From NCBI RefSeq assembly GCF_037392515.1, contig NC_090280.1, positions 16,742,001 through 16,806,000 of the forward strand: a stretch of DNA of 64,000 bases, in the 5' to 3' direction. The translations under genes were made by a program, and so were the position numbers. Below the pieces are notes generated by a model. It was given only the letters and a program-made list of their open reading frames with translations. It made no database searches and was not told where the DNA came from. Below, piece after piece: positions 53,638 to 64,000 of this stretch; the first letter of the stretch is position 1, and each line of letters starts with the position of its first letter. This DNA comes from Haliotis asinina. Its lineage: Eukaryota; Mollusca; Gastropoda; Lepetellida; Haliotidae.

Positions 53638-56156
53638 TCTTACCGAGGAATCAGATATTGCAAATAAACTAGGTGAAACTTTGGCTAAACATTCTTCCTC
53701 TTATAATTACGTGCCTACATTCCAGCAGTATCAAAAACAACAAGAAAACAAAACTATTAATTTCAATTCAGATGATGGGGAAGATTATAATGAACTATTT
53801 TCTATTCATGAACTCCATACTGCTCTTGAGCAAGCTCATGATACTGCTACAGGAGCTGATAACATACATTATCAACTCCTGAGGCACTTACCGGAACCCT
53901 GCCTAGAAACTCTTCTAAATATTTTTGATGATATTTGGACATTGGGTAACTTTCCTCCCTCGTGGCGTAGTAGTACCAATACCTAAACCTGGACGTGATC
54001 ATACGGATCCGTCCAATTATCGACCTATTTCACTAACTAGCTGTGTTTGCAAGACCATGGAACGCATGATAAATAATCGACTTGTTTGTTACTTGGAAAC
54101 AAATAACCTTAAAACAGATATACAGTGTGGTTTCCGTAAAAACAGACGTACTGTCGATCACTTAGTGCGTTTGGAAACATTTTTAATAATAATAATCAAC
54201 AATAATTAATAATCAACACGCTGTGTCTATCTTTTTTAATCTTGAAAAATCATATGACACAACCTGGAAATGTGGAATTTTAAGAGATTTGCATTATTTC
54301 GGTTTGCAAGGTCGTTTGCCTGAATTCATAGCCAAGTTTTTTAATAACAGACAATTTCAAGTCCGCGTGGGTTCGACCCTGTCTGATCATTAAAGTCAGG
54401 ATCAGGGTGTTCCACAAGGCAGTATTTTGTCAGTCACACTTTTTAGTATAAAGATAAACAGTTTATCTAAAGTTTTAAACGATTCAATTGATGGATCGTT
54501 ATTTGTGGATGATTTTAACATTTCTTGTCCTGGTAAGAATATGCATACTATTAAACGGCAACTGCACCTGTGTTTACACAAAATAAATAAATGGTGTCTT
54601 GAAAACGGCTTCAAGTTTTCTAAATCCAAAACTAATTGTATAAAATATAAGCCACATAAGGACCCAGAATTATCTTTAGATGGCACCCCCATCAGAGTTG
54701 TTAAGCAGGCCAGGTTCTTGGGCCTAATCTTTGACTCACACTTAACATTTTGGCCTCATATTAAGTCCCTTAAAACTAAATGCCTGAAGGCTCTTGACTT
54801 GTTGAAAGTTGTTTCCAACTCAAAGTGGGGAGGGGATCAAGCGATTCTCTTACACCTATATCGATCACTCATCCGTTCAAAATTTGATTATGGCTCCATC
54901 GTATATGGTGGAGTCAGCAAAAACAACCTTAAACTTCTTGATTCTGTCCACCATTAAAGCTTAAGACTTTGTCTTGGGTCCTTCCGAACTTCACCTATTA
55001 ACAGTCTCTACGTTGAGGCTGATGAGCCATCTCTTGAGCAGCGCCGTATAAAGTTAGCTTTACAATACATTATACTGTAATGAATCTAACTTTGCCTATA
55101 ACTGTGTTTTTAATCCCCTTTACAGGGATTTATACAAGAAATCTTCGCTTGTCCCTCCTCTTGGACATAGAATTAAACTCTTTCTTTCTTCGTCCGGCAG
55201 TGAGCTGGAAAACATAGCTCCCTCCCATCTTCTTTCTTCTCCTTCTTGGCAGATAGTTAGGCCACAAGTCGACCTACCATTAACTTCATTTACAAAATCA
55301 GAAACTAATAAATTACAGTACAAACAAGAATATAATCAATTAAAACATAAATATAGCAAGTATAAATCCTTATTTACAGATGGGTCCAAAGACTGTGCTG
55401 TGGCTTGTGCCACTGTCATTGGATCCAGAACAATATCTTCTAGATTACCAGACAACAGTTCTATTTTTACTGCTGAAGCTAATGCCATACTAACGGCTCT
55501 TAAACATCTTCAAAGACACCCTAAACATAAACACTATATAATCTATTCCGACTTTCTTTCTTGCTTTCAAAGATATTTCCTGTAAACATCCAGTTTTAAT
55601 TGAAATAATTGAATTGTATAATGATCTTGCTACTGGCCAATACGACATCGTATTTTGTTGGTTACCCAGTCACGTGGGCATTTCTGGGAACACACTGGCT
55701 GACCTTACTGCCAAAGCCACCTCTGAACAAATCTGTGACGCCACTTCTTATTCCCTACACTTATTATAAACCACCATTAGATCTTACATCCGTGATCTGA
55801 TGCAGAAGAAGTGGGACACTCAAGTAGATATCAACAAATTACATGAAATAAAACCCTACATTGGCTACACCTACTTGGGTTGTCAGTCCAGATTTGAAGA
55901 GGTCATCATGCGACGATGTCGTATTGGCCACACACGATATACACATGAATATTTGCTTAAAGGTAAAGATCCTTCGTTTTGTGTCCCTTGTGATGATATA
56001 ATCAGAGTCAAGCATGTCTTGCTTGACTGTGTGGAATATTCCATCACAGGGGAAAACTTTTTTAAATCAAGAACTCTGAAGGATCTTTTTGGTAATGTTA
56101 GTGATCATTTAATCATTGCGTTTTTAAAAGAATTAGACCTGTTACATGACTTGTAA

Positions 56157-56541
56157 ATAGATTAATATTTTATAATTGGAAGTTGAATTAACAACTTAAG
56201 ATTGTTAGTGGCTGTATCCTCGAAGGGTGTTGAAGTACCGTAAAATTAATGTCCTCCTGCGAGGGTACGTAAGTCCCAAAACAGTTGAAGTCAGATTTAA
56301 TCTTCCACTTTTTTAATCGTAGAATATGTGTCATTTTAAATGGTGGCTAATCTTGCATACAGTCGCCAGCAGCTGAAGGGATGGTGTAAATCCAGCTAGG
56401 GACCATGCAGGTAGGAAAGGTACTGTAAGTCCCCATGGTCCCTAGTATGGTGATCTACCCTCTGTTGTTGGCAATCTATAGCCTGTTTTTATGTTGTATT
56501 GTTAAAATAGTGATATATTAGTTTTTAAGTTTTTACACTAA
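56157..56541 (+). other. LINE 3' UTR, truncated, copy M
   Basis: The 3' UTR is present to TTTTTACACTAA and is then cut by the 5' terminus of O. The last about 130 nt and the tail are missing. The hairpin region (about 56212-56270) is diverged (CTGCGAGGGTACG). Confidence 0.75.
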
Positions 56542-56838
56542 GGCACGGTGAGCCACCTCCTCGTGGTGGGTGCTGGGTAACGCCAAGAGCTCGCCGACAT
56601 CCCCGCAGTGGACCCGGGGTATATTTGGTCTACCAACCCGTTTGCCGTGGGTTGCGGCCCTGTGTCGGTGGAGGACGGGAGTCTAGGGGTTGAGGGCACT
56701 GGGGACCTGTGACTGCGTTCCCTTTACTCAACACACCCCTTCGACCCTTACTTCACCTAGACGGGAGGTTGAATGGGCCCGGTTCAACCAATCGGCTGGT
56801 CATGCCAAGCCCTGTGTATGGAATCTATATATATTTAT
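56542..56838 (+). mobile_element. LINE copy O: 5' UTR fragment only
   Basis: It starts at GGCACGGTGAGCCACCTCCT (56542) with class I landmarks GGTATATTTGGTCTACCAAC and CAATCGGCTGGTCATGCCAA, and stops at 56838 where SINE S4 begins. It most resembles the 5' UTR of E. No remainder of O is found after the SINE in this window. Confidence 0.8.
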
Positions 56839-57108
56839 GAGTGAGTGAGTGAGTTTAGTTTTACGTCGCTCTTAGCAATATTCCATGTATATGGCGACGG
56901 TCTTTAAATAATCGAGTCTGGACCAGACAATCCAGTGATCAACAACCTGAGCATCGATCTGCGCAATTAGGAACCGATGACATGTGTCAAACAAGTCAGT
57001 TAGTCTGACCACCCAATCCCGTTAGTCGCCTCTTACGACAAGCATAGTCGTCTTTTATGGCCACCATGGGTTGCTGAAGGCTTATTACCCCGGGACCTTC
57101 ACGGGTCC
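56839..57108 (-). mobile_element. SINE copy S4
   Basis: It lies in minus orientation: the tail (GAGTGAGTGAGTGAG) is at 56839 and the head (CGGGACCTTCACGGGTCC on the plus strand) ends at about 57108. All internal blocks are present, with a few differences from S1-S3. No target duplication is obvious: CTATATATATTTAT on one side, TGTATTCTGAACTT on the other. Confidence 0.88.
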
Positions 57109-57718
57109 TGTATTCTGAACTTAGAACCTTGAGAGTCTAGGTTAAGACCACCTTGCTTATTCGGAATGAACTCAAGATTTACTTGAACATTAGCCATGGT
57201 AAGGAATGACAGTAACTGAACTGCGGAATATATAGCTATGAACAAAATAAGGCTTTTTCAGTGACATTCAAGGATTTATGGATAATTGTTGAGCTGATAT
57301 TAGTCTGACAATCTGTAGGCTTGGAATCTGTAATGGGACGATTCCTTTCCTTAAAACAACACCATTAATCCTACTATTCTGCACAGTGAGGATACACCGA
57401 CGCATCATACTCCCTCACATATATTTCAACAATGGGACATCCTGTTGGTAAAAAAATGGTGAACGATGAAAGCATTGTCTTTTTGATTGGACAATGCACT
57501 AGTGTTAATAGCAAAAGTAATAGTAGAAAAGGTAGCATAGAAAACAAAGCATAGAAGCACTTGTTGGAGTTTTCATGGCCATCCGCCAGTGAGCTTCACT
57601 GACAACGCATCATTCTACAGAGGTAAAAAGAATGTGTTTTGAATAAAAGAATGTGAATTCCCTATTTGCCAAAGTCAAAATGGTTAAGACAATGGTTGTC
57701 GTATTTGAAAAATATTAC
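57109..57718. other. Proximal part of intron 1 of the PAN/ankyrin gene
   Basis: Non-repetitive, AT-rich sequence with only short frames. Reading the minus strand, it follows the donor at 57719/57718. Nothing else is recognised. Confidence 0.4.
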
Positions 57719-57970
57719 GTTAGAAAGTTGCCAACGTCCGACGAAGTATCCTTTCTCCTCCGTGAGTACTCCCGAGGCCATCTCTGATAGGTGGCAAGTT
57801 AAAGTCTTGATGTCGTATCGAACACCATGGCAACCATACTGTACACACTTGTATTGGCATAGCTGGACGCCAATGTACTGAAAGCTTAAAGAGTCGTCCA
57901 GCTGCAGTTGGTCTGTCGACAACACTCCAAATATCAAGCAGACTGTTAAGTGGTGAAGCTGGAGCCACAT
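57719..57970 (-). CDS. Signal peptide and PAN/apple-like exon 1 of the PAN/ankyrin gene
   Basis: 84 codons from ATG 57970 end at a donor TCTAAC|GTAATATT, phase 0. Residues 1-20 (WLQLHHLTVCLIFGVLST) look like a signal peptide. Then FQYIGVQLCQYKCVQYGCHG and VRYDIKTLTCHLS form a Cys module (C-x3-C-x4-C-x10-C), compatible with PAN/apple. It matches the exon at 27321-27587 in order, spacing and splice position (HLSD| and QLSN|). The next exon on this strand with a phase-0 acceptor and a matching module is at 45783. If so, the mature protein is secreted or extracellular. Joining over 11.9 kb is inferred from phase and homology, not proven. Confidence 0.6.
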
Positions 57971-59172
57971 CCTACTCAGGACTTTTTCGGATGTATGTAG
58001 GAATCACGAGCAACTGCAGTTTCCACGACTTAAACTTGTATATTAGGCATCGGGAAGCAGTCGTCCAGCACTACCATATAGAAAAGTATGAAGGAGAGTG
58101 AAGCATTTTGCCCCCTACTCCTCACGTTTGTGTTTTATCTTGTGTGATAGAATCTTTGTCAGTAACCAAGGTGTACCATGCTTACCATCGAAAGGTTGAT
58201 ACCTCCTCTTTCACCTTTACCTTGCACCTTATCAGGGGTATTCAAATGAATTAATGAATCAGTATGGGGAGATAATAATTCTGATCGTTGTGAGGAGATA
58301 TGTATGTGCAGACAGAGTATCCAATTGATGTCATCGCACATACATTCACAGAATGTAGAAAATATTCCAATAATACCAAATCGTTCCATGAGAATTACTT
58401 TGTTCTGTCCGCCATTTCCTAGATTGTGGACATTGGGGTTTGAAATTTCGGCATAATGGTTCTATGCAGTTTTCAATATTATTTCGTTTGGTATTTATTC
58501 CATATGACAGTAACAAAACTAATCTTCCTAACCCTCATTTAAACGTACTTTATGGGAAAACAAGGGATTTATGCTTGAGAAAGAATGCTTACGTTAAGTT
58601 CTTAAACTATCCTATACTTTTTAAAGCATATTTTAGTTTTATAGTGTTCACCTATGTTTGCAATCTGTAATTCAGGAAAAAAATCGACTACAACGAACGC
58701 ATACATCAGTGCTTTTCGTACTTTGGCAGCAGGCTTTAAAGTAGAGCTTAGAGTTCCCTCCCTTTGAATATGTGTTTTCATTAGTTGTTCATACTTCCAG
58801 GAGACTACTGGAAGCTTCTAAGTAAATGGCAATGGTCGAATTGAGCTCGAATGTTCAGTTGCCAATGACTGTAAATATCAAGGCTGGTTATCGTGTTGAC
58901 CCCGGACACACACGCACAGATTAACTGGCGTACATATATATCTGCCTGCTTCTCTGTCAACGCCTGACCTACATAACCGCTGTCTGACCGCTTGTCATGC
59001 TACATTCTGCATAACTGTTTCTCACTCTCAAACCAAGACTTGAGTGAGTTGACATTATATTTGTGACCAATTACTTTAGGTTTGACTAATTTGCATTCTA
59101 CATGAAACCTCTGATGTGAACTATTCTGTCTTGCTTTCTGTTTTAAAACAAACTATTGAAATTTTCAGACTT
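57971..59172. other. Upstream region of the PAN/ankyrin gene; no gene seen
   Basis: These 1.2 kb should contain the promoter and 5' UTR of the minus-strand gene, but I cannot point to a defined motif. Frames are short on both strands, and no LINE or SINE sequence is evident until 59173. Confidence 0.4.
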
Positions 59173-60514
59173 CTAGAGATCGTGATCGATTGTTTGCTGA
59201 TATGTCAGAACTTGACATAGCACCAGAAATGAAAGAACAAGGTGTGTTGTATGTAAAGCACTTTTCAACCCGAAAAACAACAATGAAACATTCGAAACGA
59301 ATACCTATCTGTTTTCTTTTTCATCGCCAAAAGCTCCCAAATCAGTGAAGGCAGGTTACTGTAACATCCGAGTTGAACCTACATCCCCAGCCCACTCAGG
59401 TTTTTTAAACGCCAGAAATATGGACACGGCGTAACCACCTGCACATGGTCTGTTGTGTGTGCTCACTGTGGTGAGAAGACACACACAACAGAAGATTGTG
59501 ACAGTGATTTTAAAAATTGCACCAACTGCTCAGGCTTGCTTGACTGTGTTGAATATTCAATCACAAGGGACAATTATTTCAAATCAAGATCTTTCGTGCG
59601 CATTCCCGTCACAGTTTGGTATCGTGAGAGATAGAGATGATTGTTTGATGACATGTCGGACCTTCATATAGGATCAGAAATGAAAGGTGTACTGTATGTC
59701 AAACCCTTTTCAACTCGCAGAAACAACAAAACCGTCAAAACAAATACGTATCTGTTTACTTTCTCATGTCCAAATGCTCCCAAATCGGTGAAGGCAGGCT
59801 ACTGCAACATACAAGTTGATACATACATCTCCAACCCGATCAGGTGTTTTAAATGCCAGAAATATGGACACGGTGTAAATACTTGCACATTCTCAGTTGT
59901 GACAAGATTGTGACAGTGATTATAAAAAAAACTTGCACCAATTGCTCAGGCGACCATTCGTCCTTTTCTAAACAGTGTCCTATTTGGAAGGAACAAATGG
60001 AGATCAATAAAATAAACTTCACTCAAAATATCTCTTTTTCTGAGGCCAAAAAACTGGTAAAGAGGTCTGATCTTCCAGAAAGTTATGCTACAGTAGCAAA
60101 AACATCATCCGGTTCTAGCTCTAAAACAACATCAACCACAGGCTGCCAAACTACCTTGACTTGGGTAAATTGCGATTCTCCACAGCTTTTGTACCCTCCT
60201 ATATCATCACAGACTGAGCAATCACTTCCTAGTATCTCAAAGTCGTCTTCTGATCATCTCAGTCACATTCAAAGTCTCAATCGACAGCTGATAGTCAACA
60301 AACGGTGAAAAGTAAACCGAAGCCAAAGCTTGATGCTTCAAAACAACAAAGTGGCAGAGCTCCTAAAGGGTCACAGAACAAAATTCAGTTGTTTAATAAA
60401 TATGGGTCTCTTGAAGACATGGACGTTTCTGAAAACGCCCATTGTAGGGCACATAGCTTGTCGCCCTCCAAAAGAGTTCGGGGTAGATCCCCAATAAATC
60501 CCCCCAAAAGATAG
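59173..60514 (+). pseudogene. Duplicated and broken LINE ORF1, copy P
   Basis: The first part covers DRDRLFADMSELDIAPEMKE to knuckle 2-3 with frameshifts near 59275 and 59385. After the ORF2 insert the second part restarts at RIPVTV and GIVRDRDD, with a frameshift near 59645. It continues through CFKCQKYGHGVNTC and CTNCSGDHSSFSKQC, loses the second knuckle near 59900, and ends SPINPPKR at 60514 after another frameshift near 60300. Confidence 0.82.
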
Positions 60515-63500
60515 TTTATTCCAATAATATTGTACAGTGGAACTGCAGAGGATTGAGCACTAATTTACATGAATTACAGCTATTAGTCCAAGATTTCACA
60601 CCTTCAGTGATATGTCTCCAAGAGACATATTTAAAACAAACAGATACATTTGACCTTCGTCATTTTAATGCATATCATTGTTTTCCACCTCCGGGTGATA
60701 GAGCCACTGGCGGGTCATCCGTTCTAGTCAGAAAAACGTTATTCAAAGCCCTGTTTCACTTAATAGTAATATGCACGCTGTTGCAGTGAGAATTACTCTA
60801 CATGTAGCGTTTACGCTATGCTCACTCTATATTTCGCCATCTTCGACGTTTGCCAAAACTTATCTCCAAGCTCTATATGACCAACTCCCGAAGCCGAGTA
60901 TTATAATGGGAGATTTAAATGGGCACAACCCACTCTGGGCTAGTGTAACTACAAACACTAAAGGCAAATTGTTGGAGGACTTTTGTTCTGACAATGATTT
61001 ATGTATTTATAATGATGGTTCCAGCACATATTTACACCCTGGGACAGGGACCTACTCTGCTGTTGACTTGTCATTGACAAATTCAGAACTACTTAATGAA
61101 TTTGAATGGTCAGTCCACGATGACCTCTGTGGAAGTGACCATTTTCCTACTGTATTAAAAGTTGTAACTCCATCCGATGTTCCTCCATCATCAAGACGAA
61201 AATTTAAAAAGGCTAACTGGGCTTTATATGAAACACTGTGTGCTGAAAAACTTAAAGCTGAACGTTTTATTGACGTTCCTGATGCTATTAAATGCTTTTC
61301 TGATGATCTGAATTCCATAGCTGATGAGTGTATACCAAACTCCTCTGCAGTTTCACACATAAGAAAACCATGGTTTAACGATGAATGCAAACAAGCTAGG
61401 AAGGCAAGGAAAAATGCAGAACATTATTTTAGTCGCCATCCTATGGTGCATAATTTAAATAAATGTAACAGTTTAAATACTAAAGCACGGCGTACTTATA
61501 AACAGAACAAACGCCAATCTTGGCAAAATTATGTCTCCAAAATAAATTCTCGGACACCCATGTCCAAGGTATGGAACATAGTCCAAAAAATTAAAGGTAA
61601 AGGTACTAAATCTACTGTCCATCATCTTAAACATGGAGATCAATTACTTACTGATAAATCAGATATTGCGAATAAATTTGGCGAAACCCTTGCTGAACAT
61701 TCTTCCTCTTCGAATTATGTACCTAAATGTCAGGAATATCAAAAACAACAAGAAAAGAAAACTATTAATTTCAATTCTGATAATGGGGAAGATTATGATG
61801 AAACATTTTCTATTCATGAACTCCATACTGATCTTGATCAAGCTCATGACACTGCTACAGGAGCCGATAACATACATTATCAATTCCTGAAGCACTTACC
61901 AGAATCCTGTTTAGAGACGCTCTTATCAATTTTTGATGATATTTGGACTTCCGGGAAATTTCCTTCTGTAGTGATCCCATAGTAGTACCAATTATCGTCC
62001 GATTTCATTAACTAGCTGTGTTTGCAAGACCATGGAACGCATGATAAATAATCGACTAGTTTGGTACTTGGAAACAAATAACCTTATCACAGACATACAA
62101 TGTGGTTTCCGGAAAAACAGAAGTACTGTCGTCCACTTAGTGCGTTTAGAATCATTTGTGAAAAACGCGCTGATTAATAAACAACATGCTGTGTCTATCT
62201 GTTTTTATCTTGAGAAGGCATATGACACAACCTGGAAGTATGGCATTCTGAGAGATTTACATGAGTTCGGTTTGCAAGGTCGTTTGCCTGAATTCATAGG
62301 CAAATTTTTAAATAACAGACAATTTCAAGTCCGCGTGGGTTCTACCCTGTCTGGTCATTATAATCAGGATCAGGGTGTTCCACAAGGCAGTATTTTGTCA
62401 GTCACACCTTTTTAGCATCAAGATAAAAAGTTTATCAAAAGTTTGAAACGATTCAATTGATGGATCGTTATTTGTGGATGATTTTAATATTTCTCGTCCT
62501 GGTAAAACTATGCATACTATTTAACGGCAACTACAGTTGTGTTTAAAGAAGATTAATAAATGGTGTCTTGAAAACGGCTTTAAATTTTCTAAATCGAAAC
62601 CTAACTGTATACATTTTTGTCGTAAATATAAACCACATAAAGACCCTGAACTATCTCTAGATGGCACACAAATTAAAGCTGTGAAGGAAGCTATGTTCTT
62701 GGGTCTCATTTTTGACTTACACTTAACGTTTTTTACCGCATATTAAGTCACTTAAAACTAAATGCCTGAAAGCACTTGACTTGTTGAAAGTGGTTTCAAA
62801 TTCTAAATGGGGAGGGGATTCCATTCCCTTCTCCATCTCTATCGATCTCTGGTGCGTTCTAAGCTTGATTATGGCTCCATCGTCTATGGTGGAGCCTGCA
62901 AAAGCAACTTAAAACTATTAGATTCAGTCCATCATCAAGGTCTAAGACTTTGCCTTGGCTCCTTTAGAACTTCACCTGTTGACAGCCTGTATGTCGAGGC
63001 CGATGAACCATCTCTTGGCCAGCGACGTATAAAATTAGCTTTACAGTATGTAACAAAACTATATTCAAATGAGTCAAACCCGGCATATAACCGTGTTTTC
63101 AATCCTCTCTATGAGGATTTATACAATAAAAAAATCTTCTCTTGTTCCGCCTCTTGGATTAAGAATAAAACCACTTATTTCTGCTGTCAACATTGAGCTG
63201 GAAAACATAGCTCCTTCCCGTCTTCTTTCTTCTCCTCCTTGGCATTTGGTTAGGCCACAAGTGGACCTAACATTAGCGACTTTTAAAAAATCAGAAACGA
63301 ATGAATTACAGTATAAACAAGAATATAATCAACTGAAACATAAATATAGCAATTATAAATCCTTATTTACAGATGGGTCCAAGGACGGTGGTGTTGTGGC
63401 TTGTGCCACTGTCATTGGATCCAGAACAATATCTTCTCGATTACCAGATAACAGTCCTATTTTTACAGCTGAAGCTAACGCCACACTAACAGCTCTTAAA

Positions 63501-64000
63501 TATATTCAAAGACACCCTAAACATAAACAATATATAATCTATTCAGACTCTCTTTCTTGCCTTCAGGCTATTAAAAATATTTCTTGTAAACATCCACTTT
63601 TAATTGAAATTATTGAATTGTATAATAATCTTGCGACTGGCCAATACGACATCGTCTTTTGTTGGTTACCCAGCCACGTAGGTATTGGCCGATCTTGCTG
63701 CCAAGGCAGCACTCAACAAATCTGTGACACCACTTCTTATTCCATACTCTGATTAAGCTAGCATTAGAACTTACATCCGTGATCTGATGCAGAAGAAGTG
63801 GGACACCCAAGTAGGTATAAATAAATTACATGAAATAAACCGTATATTGTTTACACTTACTTGCGTTGTCAGTCCAGATTTGAAGAAGTTATTTTAAGAC
63901 GATGTCGTATTGGCCATACTAGTTTTACTCATGTGCACCTTTTGAAAGGTGAGGATCCTCCGTTTTGTATCCCTTGTGATGAGAACCACGGTCAAGCATA
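60515..64000 (+). pseudogene. Broken LINE ORF2, copy P (3' end outside the window)
   Basis: ORF2 has no AUG before NNIVQWNCRGLSTNLHELQ. Lesions: a one-base loss near 60728 (in ILVRQNV), a deletion near 61968 that removes SWRDAIVVPIPKPGRDHTD, frameshifts near 62405 and 62520, a change near 62818, and frameshifts near 63130 and 63690, the last removing SGNAMAD from RNase H. FFDLEKAYD has become CFYLEKAYD, which loses a catalytic Asp, and LASVTTN replaces LWGSVTTN-type sequence. FVDDFN is readable. It is an inactive copy. Confidence 0.85.

Larger units (their letters stand above)
47870..56156 (+). pseudogene. Decayed LINE ORF2 remainder, copy M (interrupted 48550-53637)
   Basis: The endonuclease C-terminal part and linker run to 48549, then from 53638 through RT to the end at 56156 (LLHDL). 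Lesions: a stop near 48147, a short deletion near 53968 that removes about three codons and shifts frame (tryptophan-Arg then VVPIP), replacement near 54183 by an ATAATAATAATC run, a stop near 54392 in NQDQGVP, and loss of residues before KYKPHKD (54640). RT keeps FVDDFN. RNase H is damaged, with FTDGSKD lacking the following Gly residues. Confidence 0.85.
46800..56541 (+). mobile_element. LINE copy M, internally deleted, split by nested copy N (48550-53637)
   Basis: Parts are 46800-48549 and 53638-56541. It keeps the exact 5' terminus GGCACCCGTGAACGGCCACC for about 21 nt and then jumps to the third knuckle of ORF1, so the 5' UTR and most of ORF1 are missing. N sits between GDQFLT and the next codons; with one TCTTACCGAGGA removed, the frame reads GDQFLTEESDIANK. 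The 3' UTR is cut at 56541 by the 5' end of O. It lies within intron 1 of the PAN/ankyrin gene. Confidence 0.88.
59173..64000 (+). mobile_element. LINE copy P (mosaic 5' side), runs out of the window
   Basis: The 5' UTR is absent. ORF1 appears twice in part: 59173-59533 (from RDRDRLFADM to the third knuckle) and 59598-60514. Between them lies a 60-nt piece of the ORF2 C-terminus (LLDCVEYSITRDNYFKSR; about 59535-59597). ORF2 follows from 60515 and is cut by the window end within the C-terminal motif. Two copies have therefore been joined by deletion or template switching. Confidence 0.85.

Noticed and set aside
53615..53640. ACTCACTCACTC runs as a CRISPR array or telomere-like repeat
   Set aside because: They are 4-bp tail microsatellites at LINE and SINE 3' ends, next to TSDs, with no spacers.
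1..64000. An LTR retrovirus-like element or integrated virus
   Set aside because: No long terminal repeats, protease, integrase or envelope; the endonuclease is APE-type and the ends are LINE-like.

Overview
This is eukaryotic nuclear DNA, most likely from a marine gastropod mollusc (an abalone-like vetigastropod is my best guess). The basis is the short repeat ending in ACTCACTCACTC, which I remember from abalone and other gastropod genomic sequence, together with the AT-rich introns, GT/AG splice sites and the lineage-type PAN-like secreted exons. The species is an inference. There is no bacterial gene organisation, no CRISPR array and no rRNA or conventional tRNA gene.

Roughly 85% of the window is a pile-up of copies of one non-LTR retrotransposon (LINE) family. 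A complete copy reads: 5' end GGCACCCGTG, a 5' UTR of about 0.55-0.65 kb, ORF1 (about 415-450 aa, RNA-binding, three CCHC-type zinc knuckles), ORF2 (about 1,230 aa: APE-type endonuclease, reverse transcriptase, RNase H, C-terminal His/Cys motif), a 3' UTR of about 0.54 kb carrying a conserved hairpin, and an (ACTC)n tail. This order fits the I/Nimb/Jockey side of the LINE tree. Copies are lettered here. A (1-2802,+) abuts B (2803-8019,-). C, D, E and F (8073-19034,-) are rearranged copies. G (19035-19636,+) is a 3' end. H (19971-26095,-) is full length with a 13-bp target site duplication (TSD). I (28093-29288,+) is an ORF1 remnant. K (30915-43160,+) carries L (36120-42399,+). M (46800-56541,+) carries N (48550-53637,+). 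O (56542-56838,+) is a 5' UTR fragment. P (59173-64000,+) runs off the window.

Four copies of a tRNA-like-headed SINE (29304, 40011, 50886, 56839) share a 3' tail with the LINE, and three have clear TSDs. Insertion order can be read directly: a SINE in L in K, and a SINE in N in M. A remnant of a different LINE (J) lies at about 29.6-30.9 kb.

The non-repetitive part holds a host gene on the minus strand. Three exons with matching splice phases (57970-57719, 45783-45699, 45611-43795) give a predicted 717-aa protein: signal peptide, PAN/apple-like Cys module, short Cys-rich module, then 18 ankyrin repeats. Its about 11.9-kb first intron holds M, N, O and two SINEs. A paralogous first exon (27587-27321) and a diverged second exon (about 26367-26251) lie 30 kb away, so this looks like a tandemly duplicated family broken up by retrotransposons. 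The secreted PAN plus ankyrin architecture and the SINE/LINE relationships are the most interesting content. I found no wholly new type of system that I could support.
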